Shown: positions 9,021-16,824 of the stretch, piece by piece | Numbering within the stretch: position 1 is the first letter of the stretch | Layout: each line of letters starts with the position of its first letter | Assembly: GCF_003586285.1 (NCBI RefSeq) | Contig: NZ_QUBR01000001.1 | Coordinates: forward strand, 1,364,001 to 1,428,000 | Length of the DNA stretch: 64,000 nt | Source: Aeromicrobium endophyticum | GTDB lineage: Bacteria > Actinomycetota > Actinomycetes > Propionibacteriales > Nocardioidaceae | Direction: 5' to 3' | The notes under the pieces: generated by a model | Database searches by the model: none | Told to the model about the DNA's origin: nothing | What the model saw: only the letters and a program-made list of their open reading frames with translations | Program-made: the position numbers and the translations under genes

Positions 9021-10403
9021 ATGGCTTCCCCTCTGTCCAGGCTTCGCAGCCGGCTGTCCTCGTCGCCGGCTCCCGCGCCGGCACCCGCCGTCAAGCAGGC
9101 CCGCCAGTACGGGCCGTACGGCGTCGCCGGACGTCTGCTGCGCGAGGTCGGCGACCACCCGCGGGGTGAGGGGACGATCGACCGCGAGGGCGACGACCCC
9201 ACCGAGGTCGCTGCGGTCCGCGCCGGCTGGCTGCTGCTCGACGCCTACGAGCGGATGACCCGGCGCGGCGCCGACCGCGTGTTCGGCCACGAGCTCGACG
9301 CGTGGCACGCCTACGCCGACACCCTCGCCGAGCTCGAGTACACGCTGCCCGACGGCCGCGAGCTGAAGCCCGAGAACCGCAAGAACCGCCTGCGGTTCCG
9401 GCGCACGGTCGACTTCGCGCGCGAGGGCGAGGTCGTCTTCGACGTCGGCTTCGGCCACGGGCTGCTCGCCGCGTCGCTCATCAAGGACCGCGGCATCAAG
9501 AAGTACTTCGGCATCGACATCATCGACCGCTACATCCCCACGGCGACCGGTCTGTTCGCGGTCAACGGCCTCGCCCCCGAGACGCTCGAGCTCGAGGCGC
9601 AGGACCTCTACACCCTGACGCGCGAGCGCATCGCGGCCACCGGCGCGACGCTGGTCATCTGCTGCGAGGTGCTCGAGCACGTCCCCGACGCCGAGCTGGC
9701 CCTCAAGACCCTGGCCGACGCCCTGCCCGAGGGTGCCGACCTGCTCTTCTCGGTGCCGATGCACGGACGCATCGAGGGCGCGTGGGGCCACGTCTCGGTC
9801 TTCGACGTCGACCGGCTGAAGGGCATGCTCGACGGCGCAGGCCTCTACGCCCACCACGTCGAGCCGCTCGCCAACGCCTGGTCGATCGTCGTGGCGTCGC
9901 GCGACCCCGCGCCGTCACGGCGGGTGCGCGAGGCCACCGGACGTCCGCCCGAGCGCGTGTCCCGGCCCCTGTCGGCCCACCGCGACTACGTCTACCTCGC
10001 CGGGGACGACTTCACGGCCGTCGGCCCGTCCACGGTCGAGCGCCAGTCCGACCAGACGGCGCGGTGGCAGTTCTCCAGCGGCGGGGGCTACACCTTCGCG
10101 GTGGACGGTCTCGAGAGCCTGCGGCTGTGGTTCAACCCCGTCGACGCCGACCAGGTCTCCCGGATGGTCGCCACGGCCTACGCCGGCGACACGAAGGTCG
10201 GCCACTGGGCCTGGAAGCGCAAGGACGGCCAGATGAGCGATGGGGTCGTCCTCTCGACGGCGCTGCGTGCGGGCGAGGTCGGCCTGCACTTCATCGGCGA
10301 CCAGAACGACGACGCCGTCACCGCCGACCGCATCGAGGTGCTGGGTCGTGTCGAGGGCGGCGGACGGGCCGAGATCGAGATCGGCGTCGCGTACCTGCCT
10401 TGA
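9021..10403 (+). CDS. Class I SAM-dependent methyltransferase with extra C-terminal beta-rich domain
   Basis: 460 aa. A Pro/Ala-rich N-terminal tail precedes a Rossmann methyltransferase domain at about residues 125-300: motif I VFDVGFGHG, acidic motif II YFGIDIID, and motif IV/V CCEVLEHVPDAE. After about residue 320 comes a roughly 140-residue segment (starting near HRDYVYLAGDDF) with no motif I recognise; it looks beta-rich and may be a substrate-binding module. The long frame is open upstream, but the ATG at 9021 lies just downstream of the terminator and begins the first plausible protein. It is monocistronic in appearance. The substrate is unknown; UbiG/Methyltransf_23-like lipid, sugar or small-molecule methylation is possible. 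Confidence 0.75.
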   Translation: MASPLSRLRSRLSSSPAPAPAPAVKQARQYGPYGVAGRLLREVGDHPRGEGTIDREGDDPTEVAAVRAGWLLLDAYERMTRRGADRVFGHELDAWHAYADTLAELEYTLPDGRELKPENRKNRLRFRRTVDFAREGEVVFDVGFGHGLLAASLIKDRGIKKYFGIDIIDRYIPTATGLFAVNGLAPETLELEAQDLYTLTRERIAATGATLVICCEVLEHVPDAELALKTLADALPEGADLLFSVPMHGRIEGAWGHVSVFDVDRLKGMLDGAGLYAHHVEPLANAWSIVVASRDPAPSRRVREATGRPPERVSRPLSAHRDYVYLAGDDFTAVGPSTVERQSDQTARWQFSSGGGYTFAVDGLESLRLWFNPVDADQVSRMVATAYAGDTKVGHWAWKRKDGQMSDGVVLSTALRAGEVGLHFIGDQNDDAVTADRIEVLGRVEGGGRAEIEIGVAYLP

Positions 10404-10520
10404 CGTCGCCGGCCGCCGCGCCGTCCCAGATGGCGGAGATGCGCCGGGTCGCCGTGCGCGACGGCTAGCATCCCCCTACCGTCGAAGCACCGATGCTCCG
10501 GCCGTCACGAGGGGGAACCG

Positions 10521-11993
10521 ATGCGCCACGCACTCCGAGTGCTCGCGCTGCTGATGCTCGTCCTGGTCGTGACGCCCTCCGGTGCCGCGGTCGCGGCCCA
10601 GGACGACCGCCCGGTCGTCCGCGTGGGCACGGAGGGCACGTACCCGCCGTTCTCGTTCCACGAGTCCGACACCAACAAGCTGACGGGCTACGACGTCGAG
10701 GTCATCAAGGCCGTGGCCAAGAAGGCCGGCTGGCGACTGCAGTTCGTCGAGACCACCTTCGACGCGATCTTCGCCGCCCTCGAGGCCGGACGCATCGACG
10801 TCATCGCCAACCAGGTCACCGACAACCCCGAGCGCGCCGCACGGTACGGGTTGTCCGACACCTACACGTACTCGCGCGGCGTGATCGTGGTCAAGAAGGG
10901 CGAGAAGGGCATCACGAAGCTCTCCGACCTCAAGGGCAAGACCACCGCGCAGTCGCTGACGACCAACTACGCCGAGCTGGCGCGCAAGGCCGGAGCCAAG
11001 GTCGAGGGCGTCGAGGGCTTCGCCCAGGCCGCCGCGCTGGTCGTGCAGGGCCGCGTCGACGCTCTCATCAACGACAACCTCGCTGCGCTCGACTACCTCA
11101 ACACGACGGGCACCGACAAGATCGAGATCGCCGGCAACGCCGGCGACGAGGTCAGCGAGCAGAAGCTCGCCTTCCGCAAGGACGACACGCAGCTGCTGCA
11201 GCAGGCCGACGACGCCCTGGCGGCGCTGAAGGCCGACGGCACCTTGGCCAAGATCTCGAAGAAGTACTTCAAGATCGACGTCTCGGTCGAGAACTCCGGT
11301 GAGGCCGACCTGTCCGGCGGCCGGGCCGTCCGCAGCGACGCCCAGATCGTCAAGGACTCCGCGTGGCCGATGCTGCAGAAGCTGCTGATCGCCACGATCC
11401 CCATCACGATCGTGAGCTTCGCCGTCGGTCTGGTGCTGGCGGTGGCCGCCGCCCTGGCCAACATCTCGGGCAGCCGCGTGCTGCGCGGGATCGCCCGGAC
11501 GTACATCTCGGTCATCCGCGGCACGCCGCTGCTGGTGCAGCTGTTCATCGTGTTCTACGGCCTGCCCGAGATCGGCATCGACCTGCCGTCGTGGCCCGCG
11601 GCGGTGCTGGCCCTGAGCCTCAACGTCGGCGGCTACGCGGCCGAGATCGTCCGGTCGGCGATCCTGTCGGTCCCCAAGGGCCAGTTCGAGGCGGCCGCGA
11701 CGATCGGCATGGGCTACTGGCAGACCCTGCGGCGCATCGTCTTCCCGCAGGCCGCGCGCACGGCCGTGCCGCCGTTGTCGAACACCCTCATCTCGCTGCT
11801 CAAGGACACGTCGCTGCTGTCGGTCGTGCTGGTGACCGAGCTGTTCCGTCAGGCCCAGATCGCCGCCTCGGCGGCCCAGGTGTTCTTCCCGCTGTACCTC
11901 CTGGCCGCCCTGTACTACTGGGTCGTGTGCGCCGCGCTCGCGGCGGGCCAAGGACGGATCGAGACCCGACTGAACAGGTTCGTGGCCAGATGA
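10521..11993 (+). CDS. Polar amino-acid ABC transporter, fused substrate-binding protein and permease
   Basis: 490 aa. Signal peptide (residues 1-28, ending near GAAVAAQ), then a periplasmic-binding-protein family 3 domain (about 33-255: VRVGTEGTYPPFSFHE, GYDVEVIKAVAKKAGW, FDAIFAALEAGRIDVIANQ). A short linker leads to a HisM/GlnP-type permease domain (about 285-480) with several membrane segments and the EAA loop (EAAATIGMGYWQTLRRIVFPQA). The fusion tethers the extracellular receptor to the channel, as in some glutamine/cystine importers of Gram-positive bacteria. The family uses a homodimer, giving two receptors per transporter. The ATPase gene overlaps the stop by 4 nt. Cystine, glutamate or glutamine are plausible substrates. 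Confidence 0.9.
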   Translation: MRHALRVLALLMLVLVVTPSGAAVAAQDDRPVVRVGTEGTYPPFSFHESDTNKLTGYDVEVIKAVAKKAGWRLQFVETTFDAIFAALEAGRIDVIANQVTDNPERAARYGLSDTYTYSRGVIVVKKGEKGITKLSDLKGKTTAQSLTTNYAELARKAGAKVEGVEGFAQAAALVVQGRVDALINDNLAALDYLNTTGTDKIEIAGNAGDEVSEQKLAFRKDDTQLLQQADDALAALKADGTLAKISKKYFKIDVSVENSGEADLSGGRAVRSDAQIVKDSAWPMLQKLLIATIPITIVSFAVGLVLAVAAALANISGSRVLRGIARTYISVIRGTPLLVQLFIVFYGLPEIGIDLPSWPAAVLALSLNVGGYAAEIVRSAILSVPKGQFEAAATIGMGYWQTLRRIVFPQAARTAVPPLSNTLISLLKDTSLLSVVLVTELFRQAQIAASAAQVFFPLYLLAALYYWVVCAALAAGQGRIETRLNRFVAR

Positions 11994-12766
11994 CCGACAC
12001 CTCCCGACCCCTCGTCGCCGTCACGGGCCTGACCAAGGCCTTCGGCGACAACCACGTCCTGCGAGGTGTCGACTTCGCCGCGTCGTCGGGCACGACGACC
12101 GCGGTGCTCGGCCCGTCGGGCTCGGGCAAGACGACGCTGCTGCGCGCGCTGAACGTGCTGGAGACCCCCGACGCCGGTCTCGTGCGCATCGGCGACGTCG
12201 AGATCGACTTCGCCACGCTGCCGGCGGGCAAGAAGGCGCGCGCCGAGACGTCCCGGCTGCGGGCCCAGAGCGGCATGGTCTTCCAGTCGCACAACCTCTT
12301 CCCGCACAAGACCGTGCTCGAGAACGTCATCGAGGGTCCGGTCCAGGTGCAGAAGCGTCCGGTCGACGAGGCCGTCGCCGATGCGCGTCAGCTGCTGGAG
12401 CAGGTCGGTCTGTCGGAGAAGGCCGACCAGCACCCCTTCGAGCTGTCGGGCGGTCAGCAGCAGCGCGTGGGCATCGCCCGGGCGCTGGCCCTGCGACCCG
12501 AGGTCGTCCTGTTCGACGAGCCGACGTCTGCGCTCGACCCCGAGCTGGTCGGCGAGGTGCTGGCGGTCATCAAGGACCTCGCGTCGCAGGGGTGGACGAC
12601 CGTCATCGTGACGCACGAGATCCGTTTCGCCGAGCAGGTGGCCGACCAGGTGCTGTTCATCGACGGCGGCGTCGTGGTCGAGCACGGCACCAGCGCCCAG
12701 GTCATTGGTGACCCGTCCGAGGAGCGCACTCGTCAGTTCCTGCGCCGGATCCTCGACATCGGCTAG
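11990..12766 (+). CDS. Amino-acid ABC transporter ATP-binding protein
   Basis: 258 aa, the usual length for GlnQ/TcyC-type ATPases. Walker A GPSGSGKTT (residues about 41-49), Q-loop FQSHNLF, signature LSGGQQQRVGIARAL, Walker B VVLFDEPTSALD, and switch histidine in VTHEI. The ATG overlaps the stop of the fused binding-protein/permease gene, so the two genes alone make a complete importer. It converges on the secreted-protein gene downstream with only 20 bp between them; no terminator hairpin is visible in that gap. Confidence 0.93.
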   Translation: MTDTSRPLVAVTGLTKAFGDNHVLRGVDFAASSGTTTAVLGPSGSGKTTLLRALNVLETPDAGLVRIGDVEIDFATLPAGKKARAETSRLRAQSGMVFQSHNLFPHKTVLENVIEGPVQVQKRPVDEAVADARQLLEQVGLSEKADQHPFELSGGQQQRVGIARALALRPEVVLFDEPTSALDPELVGEVLAVIKDLASQGWTTVIVTHEIRFAEQVADQVLFIDGGVVVEHGTSAQVIGDPSEERTRQFLRRILDIG

Positions 12767-12786
12767 CCCGGGCCAGCACGAACGCC

Positions 12787-13644
12787 TCAGCGGTAGGGCG
12801 TGGTGCGTCCCGGGTAGGTGCACGACGCCTTCGGGTTGCCGAGCACGAAGCGCGCGACCGGCGCACCGTTGGCCTCGTCGACCGCCGGTGCCGACACGAC
12901 CAGGGGCAGGTCGGGGCTGAGCGTCTCGGACACCGAGCGCGACGGCTCCCAGAAACCTCCGCGGTCGAGGTTGATGCGGGCCAGCTCGCGACCGCCCTGC
13001 GAGACCACGGCCGTTCCCTCCGACGCGCGGGACAGTCGCGAGAGGCCGATCTTCATGTTGAAGCGCCAGCACGCGAAGCCGCTGATGTCGAAGACCGCAC
13101 TGCCACCGCTGGCGATCGCGTACGACATCCCCCAGTAGGAGCCGGACGAGGTCAGCTCGCGGTCGGCCCGACCGACGAGGCGCCGTGCCGGGTCGGGGTT
13201 GCTCGCGTCGTCGCGGTAGAAGCGGTCGAGCAGGGGCCACTCGTAGACGCCCACGACGATCGACTTGGTGCGGCCCTTCACACGTCCGCTCGAGCTCTTG
13301 ACGATGTCGATGCGGTACTGACCGCCCTCGGCCGGGGCGAACTTCTTGCTGAAGCGGCCCTTCGAGGTGAGCTTGGCCGATCCCAGCGAGCGCTTGCCAC
13401 CGTTGGCGGTGTGCAAGTTGGTCGCGTACAGGCGCACCTTCTTGCCCTTGAGCTTGACGCCCTTGGCCTTGACCCGCCCGACGATGTTGGTGGTGCGGTT
13501 GCCACCGGTGCTCGAGTCGAGGTCCATCTTGCGGTTGTCGGCGTGGGCGCCGATCGAGAAGTGGCGGGGCGTCTTGGCCTCCGCCGGGCTGACGAGGGCC
13601 AGGGACATGCCCGTGGCGACGACAGCGATCAGGACCTTGCGCAC
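12787..13644 (-). CDS. Secreted protein of unknown function (paralogue of the next gene)
   Basis: About 285 aa. I chose the GTG at 13644 because GGAGGT lies 6 nt upstream and the product then begins with a clean signal peptide (VRKVLIAVVATGMSLALVS, cleavage near AEA). The mature part is rich in Lys/Gly strands (VGRVKAKGVKLKGKKVRLYA; GQYRIDIVKS), suggesting beta-sandwich structure. A cysteine-containing middle segment (DISGFACWRFNMKIGLS) and the C-terminal segment FVLGNPKASCTYPGRT are shared with the neighbouring gene, so the two are tandem duplicates. The two conserved cysteines may form a disulphide. No known domain is recognised. Confidence 0.75.
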   Translation of the reverse strand: MRKVLIAVVATGMSLALVSPAEAKTPRHFSIGAHADNRKMDLDSSTGGNRTTNIVGRVKAKGVKLKGKKVRLYATNLHTANGGKRSLGSAKLTSKGRFSKKFAPAEGGQYRIDIVKSSSGRVKGRTKSIVVGVYEWPLLDRFYRDDASNPDPARRLVGRADRELTSSGSYWGMSYAIASGGSAVFDISGFACWRFNMKIGLSRLSRASEGTAVVSQGGRELARINLDRGGFWEPSRSVSETLSPDLPLVVSAPAVDEANGAPVARFVLGNPKASCTYPGRTTPYR

Positions 13645-13707
13645 GACGGCACCTCCGAGACGGGACTTAGGTCCCAACACTAGTGGCGGGCCGCCGTGCG
13701 CGGCGCC

Positions 13708-13734
13708 GAACCGGACGATTCGATCGTCCGGTTC
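13708..13734. terminator. Perfect 12-bp hairpin between the paralogous secreted-protein genes
   Basis: GAACCGGACGAT, loop TCG, then the exact reverse complement. It lies 8 nt beyond the stop of the minus-strand gene at 13742-14536, so it probably ends that transcript and separates the paralogues into two units. Confidence 0.75.
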
Positions 13735-13741
13735 GATGGGG

Positions 13742-14536
13742 TCAACGCACCGCGGCCGTGCGGGTCGGGTAGGTGCAGGCCGCCTTGGGGTTGCCCAGCA
13801 CGAAGCTCGTGCCCGACACGCTCACGACGACCGGCTGGCCGGCGCGCATGCGCTTGGACTCGGTCTTGGTGGGCTCGACGAACCGGTCGCCCCTCGAGAG
13901 GGTGCCCTCCTTAATCGTGCGGGTGCCCTGGGTGATGCGGTAGCTGCCCGTGCCGCCGACGCGATCGGCCACGCCGATCTTGAAGTTGATGCGGAAGCAC
14001 GAGAAGCCCTGCGTCGCGAACGTCGCCGAGGAGCCGGCCGGGATCTCGTACCCCGTCGACCAGTACTGGCCGCCGACCGTGCCCGTCTTGTCGGGCCGCG
14101 TCACGCCCTCGCCGCCGGCATAGAAGTAGGCCAGGTTGACGAACTTGAAGACGTACACGCGAGTGAGGTCCTGCCCGGCGCGCTTGCCGTTGCCCGACTT
14201 CTTGACGACCTTGATGCGGTAGCTGCCGCCGTCCTTCGGCTTCCACTTCTTGTCGAAGCGACCGGACGACGAGAGCTTGTCGGAGCCGATGTAGCGGTAC
14301 TTCTGGTTGCGGGCGCTGGTGTTGCTCGCGTAGAAGTACACCTTCTTGCCCGCGACCTTGCCGCCCTTGACCTTGCCCTTGATGTGCGGGCTGCGGTTGC
14401 TGCCGTCGTGGGAGGTCAGGTCGAGCTTGTTGTCGCTGACGCCGGCGGAGACGCGGTACTTCGACGCGGCCTCGGCCGAGGTCATGGGCGCCGCGACGAG
14501 GGCGATGGTGGCGAGTGCTGCAAGTGTCTTGCGCAT
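13742..14536 (-). CDS. Secreted protein of unknown function (paralogue of the previous gene)
   Basis: 264 aa. Signal peptide MRKTLAALATIALVAAPMTS with cleavage near AEAA. Same layout as its neighbour: Lys/Gly-rich beta strands (KGKVKGGKVAGKKVYFYASN; SYRIKVVKKSGNGKRAG), a conserved cysteine in TQGFSCFRINFKIGV, and the shared end FVLGNPKAACTYPTRT. AGGTGAACCC lies just before the ATG. Its promoter region (14537-14712) is shared with the divergent HelD-like gene. Function unknown; a secreted structural or binding role is only a guess. Confidence 0.75.
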   Translation of the reverse strand: MRKTLAALATIALVAAPMTSAEAASKYRVSAGVSDNKLDLTSHDGSNRSPHIKGKVKGGKVAGKKVYFYASNTSARNQKYRYIGSDKLSSSGRFDKKWKPKDGGSYRIKVVKKSGNGKRAGQDLTRVYVFKFVNLAYFYAGGEGVTRPDKTGTVGGQYWSTGYEIPAGSSATFATQGFSCFRINFKIGVADRVGGTGSYRITQGTRTIKEGTLSRGDRFVEPTKTESKRMRAGQPVVVSVSGTSFVLGNPKAACTYPTRTAAVR

Positions 14537-14712
14537 GGGTTCACCTCAGGTTGTGGGTCTTTGGTCCTGTTTCGACCGTACGGCGCTATGTCGGGGGCTG
14601 CCACCTCAGCGTGGGCGGCGTCACGCCGCGGACGTCTGTGTGCGGAACGTCCGAGCCAGGTCATAGACTTGTGAGTTCTCTGGGGAGCGAAACTGGGGAG
14701 CGAAGGAGTGGG

Positions 14713-16824
14713 GTGAGCTCAGACAACGCGGCACAGCGCGAGATCGAGGCCGAGCAGTCGTACGTCGACATGGTCTACGAGCGTCTCGACGCCTCCGCCA
14801 AGGTCGCCCAGTCGCTCGTGGTCGAGGGCATGGCCCGAGGTCACGTCGGCAACGAGGGCGGTCTCGTCGAGCGCGACGCCATGGTCTTCCAGGCGCAGCG
14901 ACGTCTCTCGGCGCTCAACGCCGCCCACGACGGCCTGGTCTTCGGCCGGCTCACGATGATCGACGGCGACTCCCGCTACATCGGACGCATCGGCGTCCGC
15001 GACGCCGACCGCGAGATCCTGCTGGTCGACTGGCGTGCCCCGGCGGCCGCGATCTTCTACCAGGCCACGGCTCAGGAGCCGGCCGGCGTCGTCCGCCGCC
15101 GGGTGCTCCGCTGCTCCAACGACCAGGTCATCGGCGTCGAGGACGACCTGCTCGACGGCGAGAACGCTCCCGACGACCTCGTCGTCATCGGCGAGGGCGC
15201 GCTGCTCGCCAGCCTCACGCGGGCCCGCGACAGCACGATGCACTCGGTCGTGGCCACGATCCAGAAGGAGCAGGACGAGGCCATCCGCGCCCCCAGCCGG
15301 GGTGCCACCACGATCGGCGGCGGCCCGGGCACGGGCAAGACCGTCGTGGCGCTGCACCGCGCGGCCTACCTGCTCTACACCGATCGGCGCCGCTTCGAGT
15401 CCGGTGGCGTGCTGGTCGTCGGGCCGTCCAACGTCTTCATGAGCTACATCGAGCGGGTGCTGCCCAGCCTCGGCGAGACCAGCGTGACGCTGCGCTCGCT
15501 CGGCGAGGTCGTCGACGGCATCCGGGCCGGCCGGCACGACGAGCCGGTCGCCGCCGCGGCCAAGGGGTCGTCGCGCATGACGGGCTTCCTGGCCAAGGCC
15601 GCCGCCGCCCCGATGCCCGGTGCGCCCACGGAGTTCCGCTACTTCTTCAAGGACGACGTGCTGCGCCTCGACGCCGCCCAGCTCGACAAGCTGCGCCGTC
15701 AGCTGCTGGCCGGCGCCAAGCGCAACCGCGCCTACGCCCAGGCGCCGGCGGTGCTCGTCGAGGCCCTGTGGCGCCAGGTGCGCGGCGAGCGCGCGCTCGA
15801 GAAGGGCCGCGACGACTTCGTCGAGATCGTCACGACCGACGACCGGTTCGTCGACTTCGTCGAGCAGTGGTGGCCGCCGGTCGAGCCGATCGAGATCTGG
15901 CGCACCCTCCCTGACGTCATCGACCGCCTCTCGCAGGGCACGTTCAGCCGCGTCGAGGTCGAGGCGCTCAAGGCGTCCTGGGCCGCGAGCGAGCCCAGCA
16001 TCCAGGACGTCCCGCTGGTCGACGAGCTGCGCTACCTCGTGGGTGAGCTGCCCGAGGCCACCGACGACGAGGATGAGGCCCCCAAGCAGCTCATGAGCTT
16101 CGAGCGTCGCGAGCGCGAGGAGCGGGTCGACCGGTTCCGGTCGACCCAGAGCATCGAGGACGATGGTTTCGCGCACGTGCTGGTCGACGAGGCGCAAGAT
16201 CTCTCGCCGATGCAGTGGCGCATGCTCGGACGTCGCGGCCGTCACGCCAGCTGGACGATCGTGGGCGACGAGGCTCAGTCGTCGTGGCCGCACCCGCGCG
16301 AGTCGGCGGCTGCCCGCAAGGCCGCGCTCGACGGCAAGCCCGAGCACGCCTTCCGGCTGTCGACCAACTACCGCAACTCCGCCGAGATCTACGAGCTCGC
16401 CGCCAAGGTCGCCGCCGTCGGCGTCGCTGATCCCGATCTCGCCGACGCGGTGCGCCGTACCGGCGAGGAGCCCCGGCAGCACGTGGTCGAGCCGGGCTCG
16501 CTGGTCGACGCCGCCCGCGACGCGGCTCGCGACATCCTCGGGCGGGTCGAGGGAACCGTCGCCGTGGTGGCGCCGCGGGCGTCCGTCGAGCGTCTCCGCG
16601 CCGACCTGACCGATCTCGTCGCCGAGCACGACGGGCGGTTGAGGGTGCTCGACGGCCTCGACACCAAGGGGCTGGAGTTCGACGGCGTCGTGGTCGTCGA
16701 GCCCGACGGCATCACCGACGAGTCCAGCGCCGGCTGGCGGACGCTCTACGTCGTCCTCACCCGTGCCACCCAGCTGCTCACCACGGTGGGCACCACCGAG
16801 CGCTGGAGGCAGCGGATCTCGTGA
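14713..16824 (+). CDS. helD: HelD-like UvrD/AAA superfamily 1 helicase
   Basis: About 703 aa. HelD proteins bind RNA polymerase and release stalled or antibiotic-bound complexes; actinobacterial members (HelR) can protect against rifampicin. An N-terminal coiled-coil arm (AEQSYVDMVYERLDASAKVAQ) is followed by the 1A domain with Walker A GGGPGTGKTVVALHRAAYLL near residue 200. The C-terminal half has DEAQDLSPMQWRML (Walker B), GDEAQS, STNYRNSAEI, and a final helicase box LDTKGLEFDGVVVVEP with YVVLTRATQ. The GTG at 14713 is preceded by AAGGAG with a short 4-nt spacer; it was preferred because the coiled-coil arm starts there. The stop overlaps the next gene (GTGA). No rifampicin-associated palindrome is visible upstream. 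Confidence 0.85.
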   Translation: MSSDNAAQREIEAEQSYVDMVYERLDASAKVAQSLVVEGMARGHVGNEGGLVERDAMVFQAQRRLSALNAAHDGLVFGRLTMIDGDSRYIGRIGVRDADREILLVDWRAPAAAIFYQATAQEPAGVVRRRVLRCSNDQVIGVEDDLLDGENAPDDLVVIGEGALLASLTRARDSTMHSVVATIQKEQDEAIRAPSRGATTIGGGPGTGKTVVALHRAAYLLYTDRRRFESGGVLVVGPSNVFMSYIERVLPSLGETSVTLRSLGEVVDGIRAGRHDEPVAAAAKGSSRMTGFLAKAAAAPMPGAPTEFRYFFKDDVLRLDAAQLDKLRRQLLAGAKRNRAYAQAPAVLVEALWRQVRGERALEKGRDDFVEIVTTDDRFVDFVEQWWPPVEPIEIWRTLPDVIDRLSQGTFSRVEVEALKASWAASEPSIQDVPLVDELRYLVGELPEATDDEDEAPKQLMSFERREREERVDRFRSTQSIEDDGFAHVLVDEAQDLSPMQWRMLGRRGRHASWTIVGDEAQSSWPHPRESAAARKAALDGKPEHAFRLSTNYRNSAEIYELAAKVAAVGVADPDLADAVRRTGEEPRQHVVEPGSLVDAARDAARDILGRVEGTVAVVAPRASVERLRADLTDLVAEHDGRLRVLDGLDTKGLEFDGVVVVEPDGITDESSAGWRTLYVVLTRATQLLTTVGTTERWRQRIS

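Noticed and set aside
12767..12786. Terminator between the ABC ATPase and the convergent secreted-protein gene
   Set aside because: The 20-bp gap has no stem of useful length.
14537..14712. Rifampicin-associated palindrome upstream of the HelD-like gene
   Set aside because: Searched by eye for a long GC palindrome in the divergent region; only short direct repeats were found.
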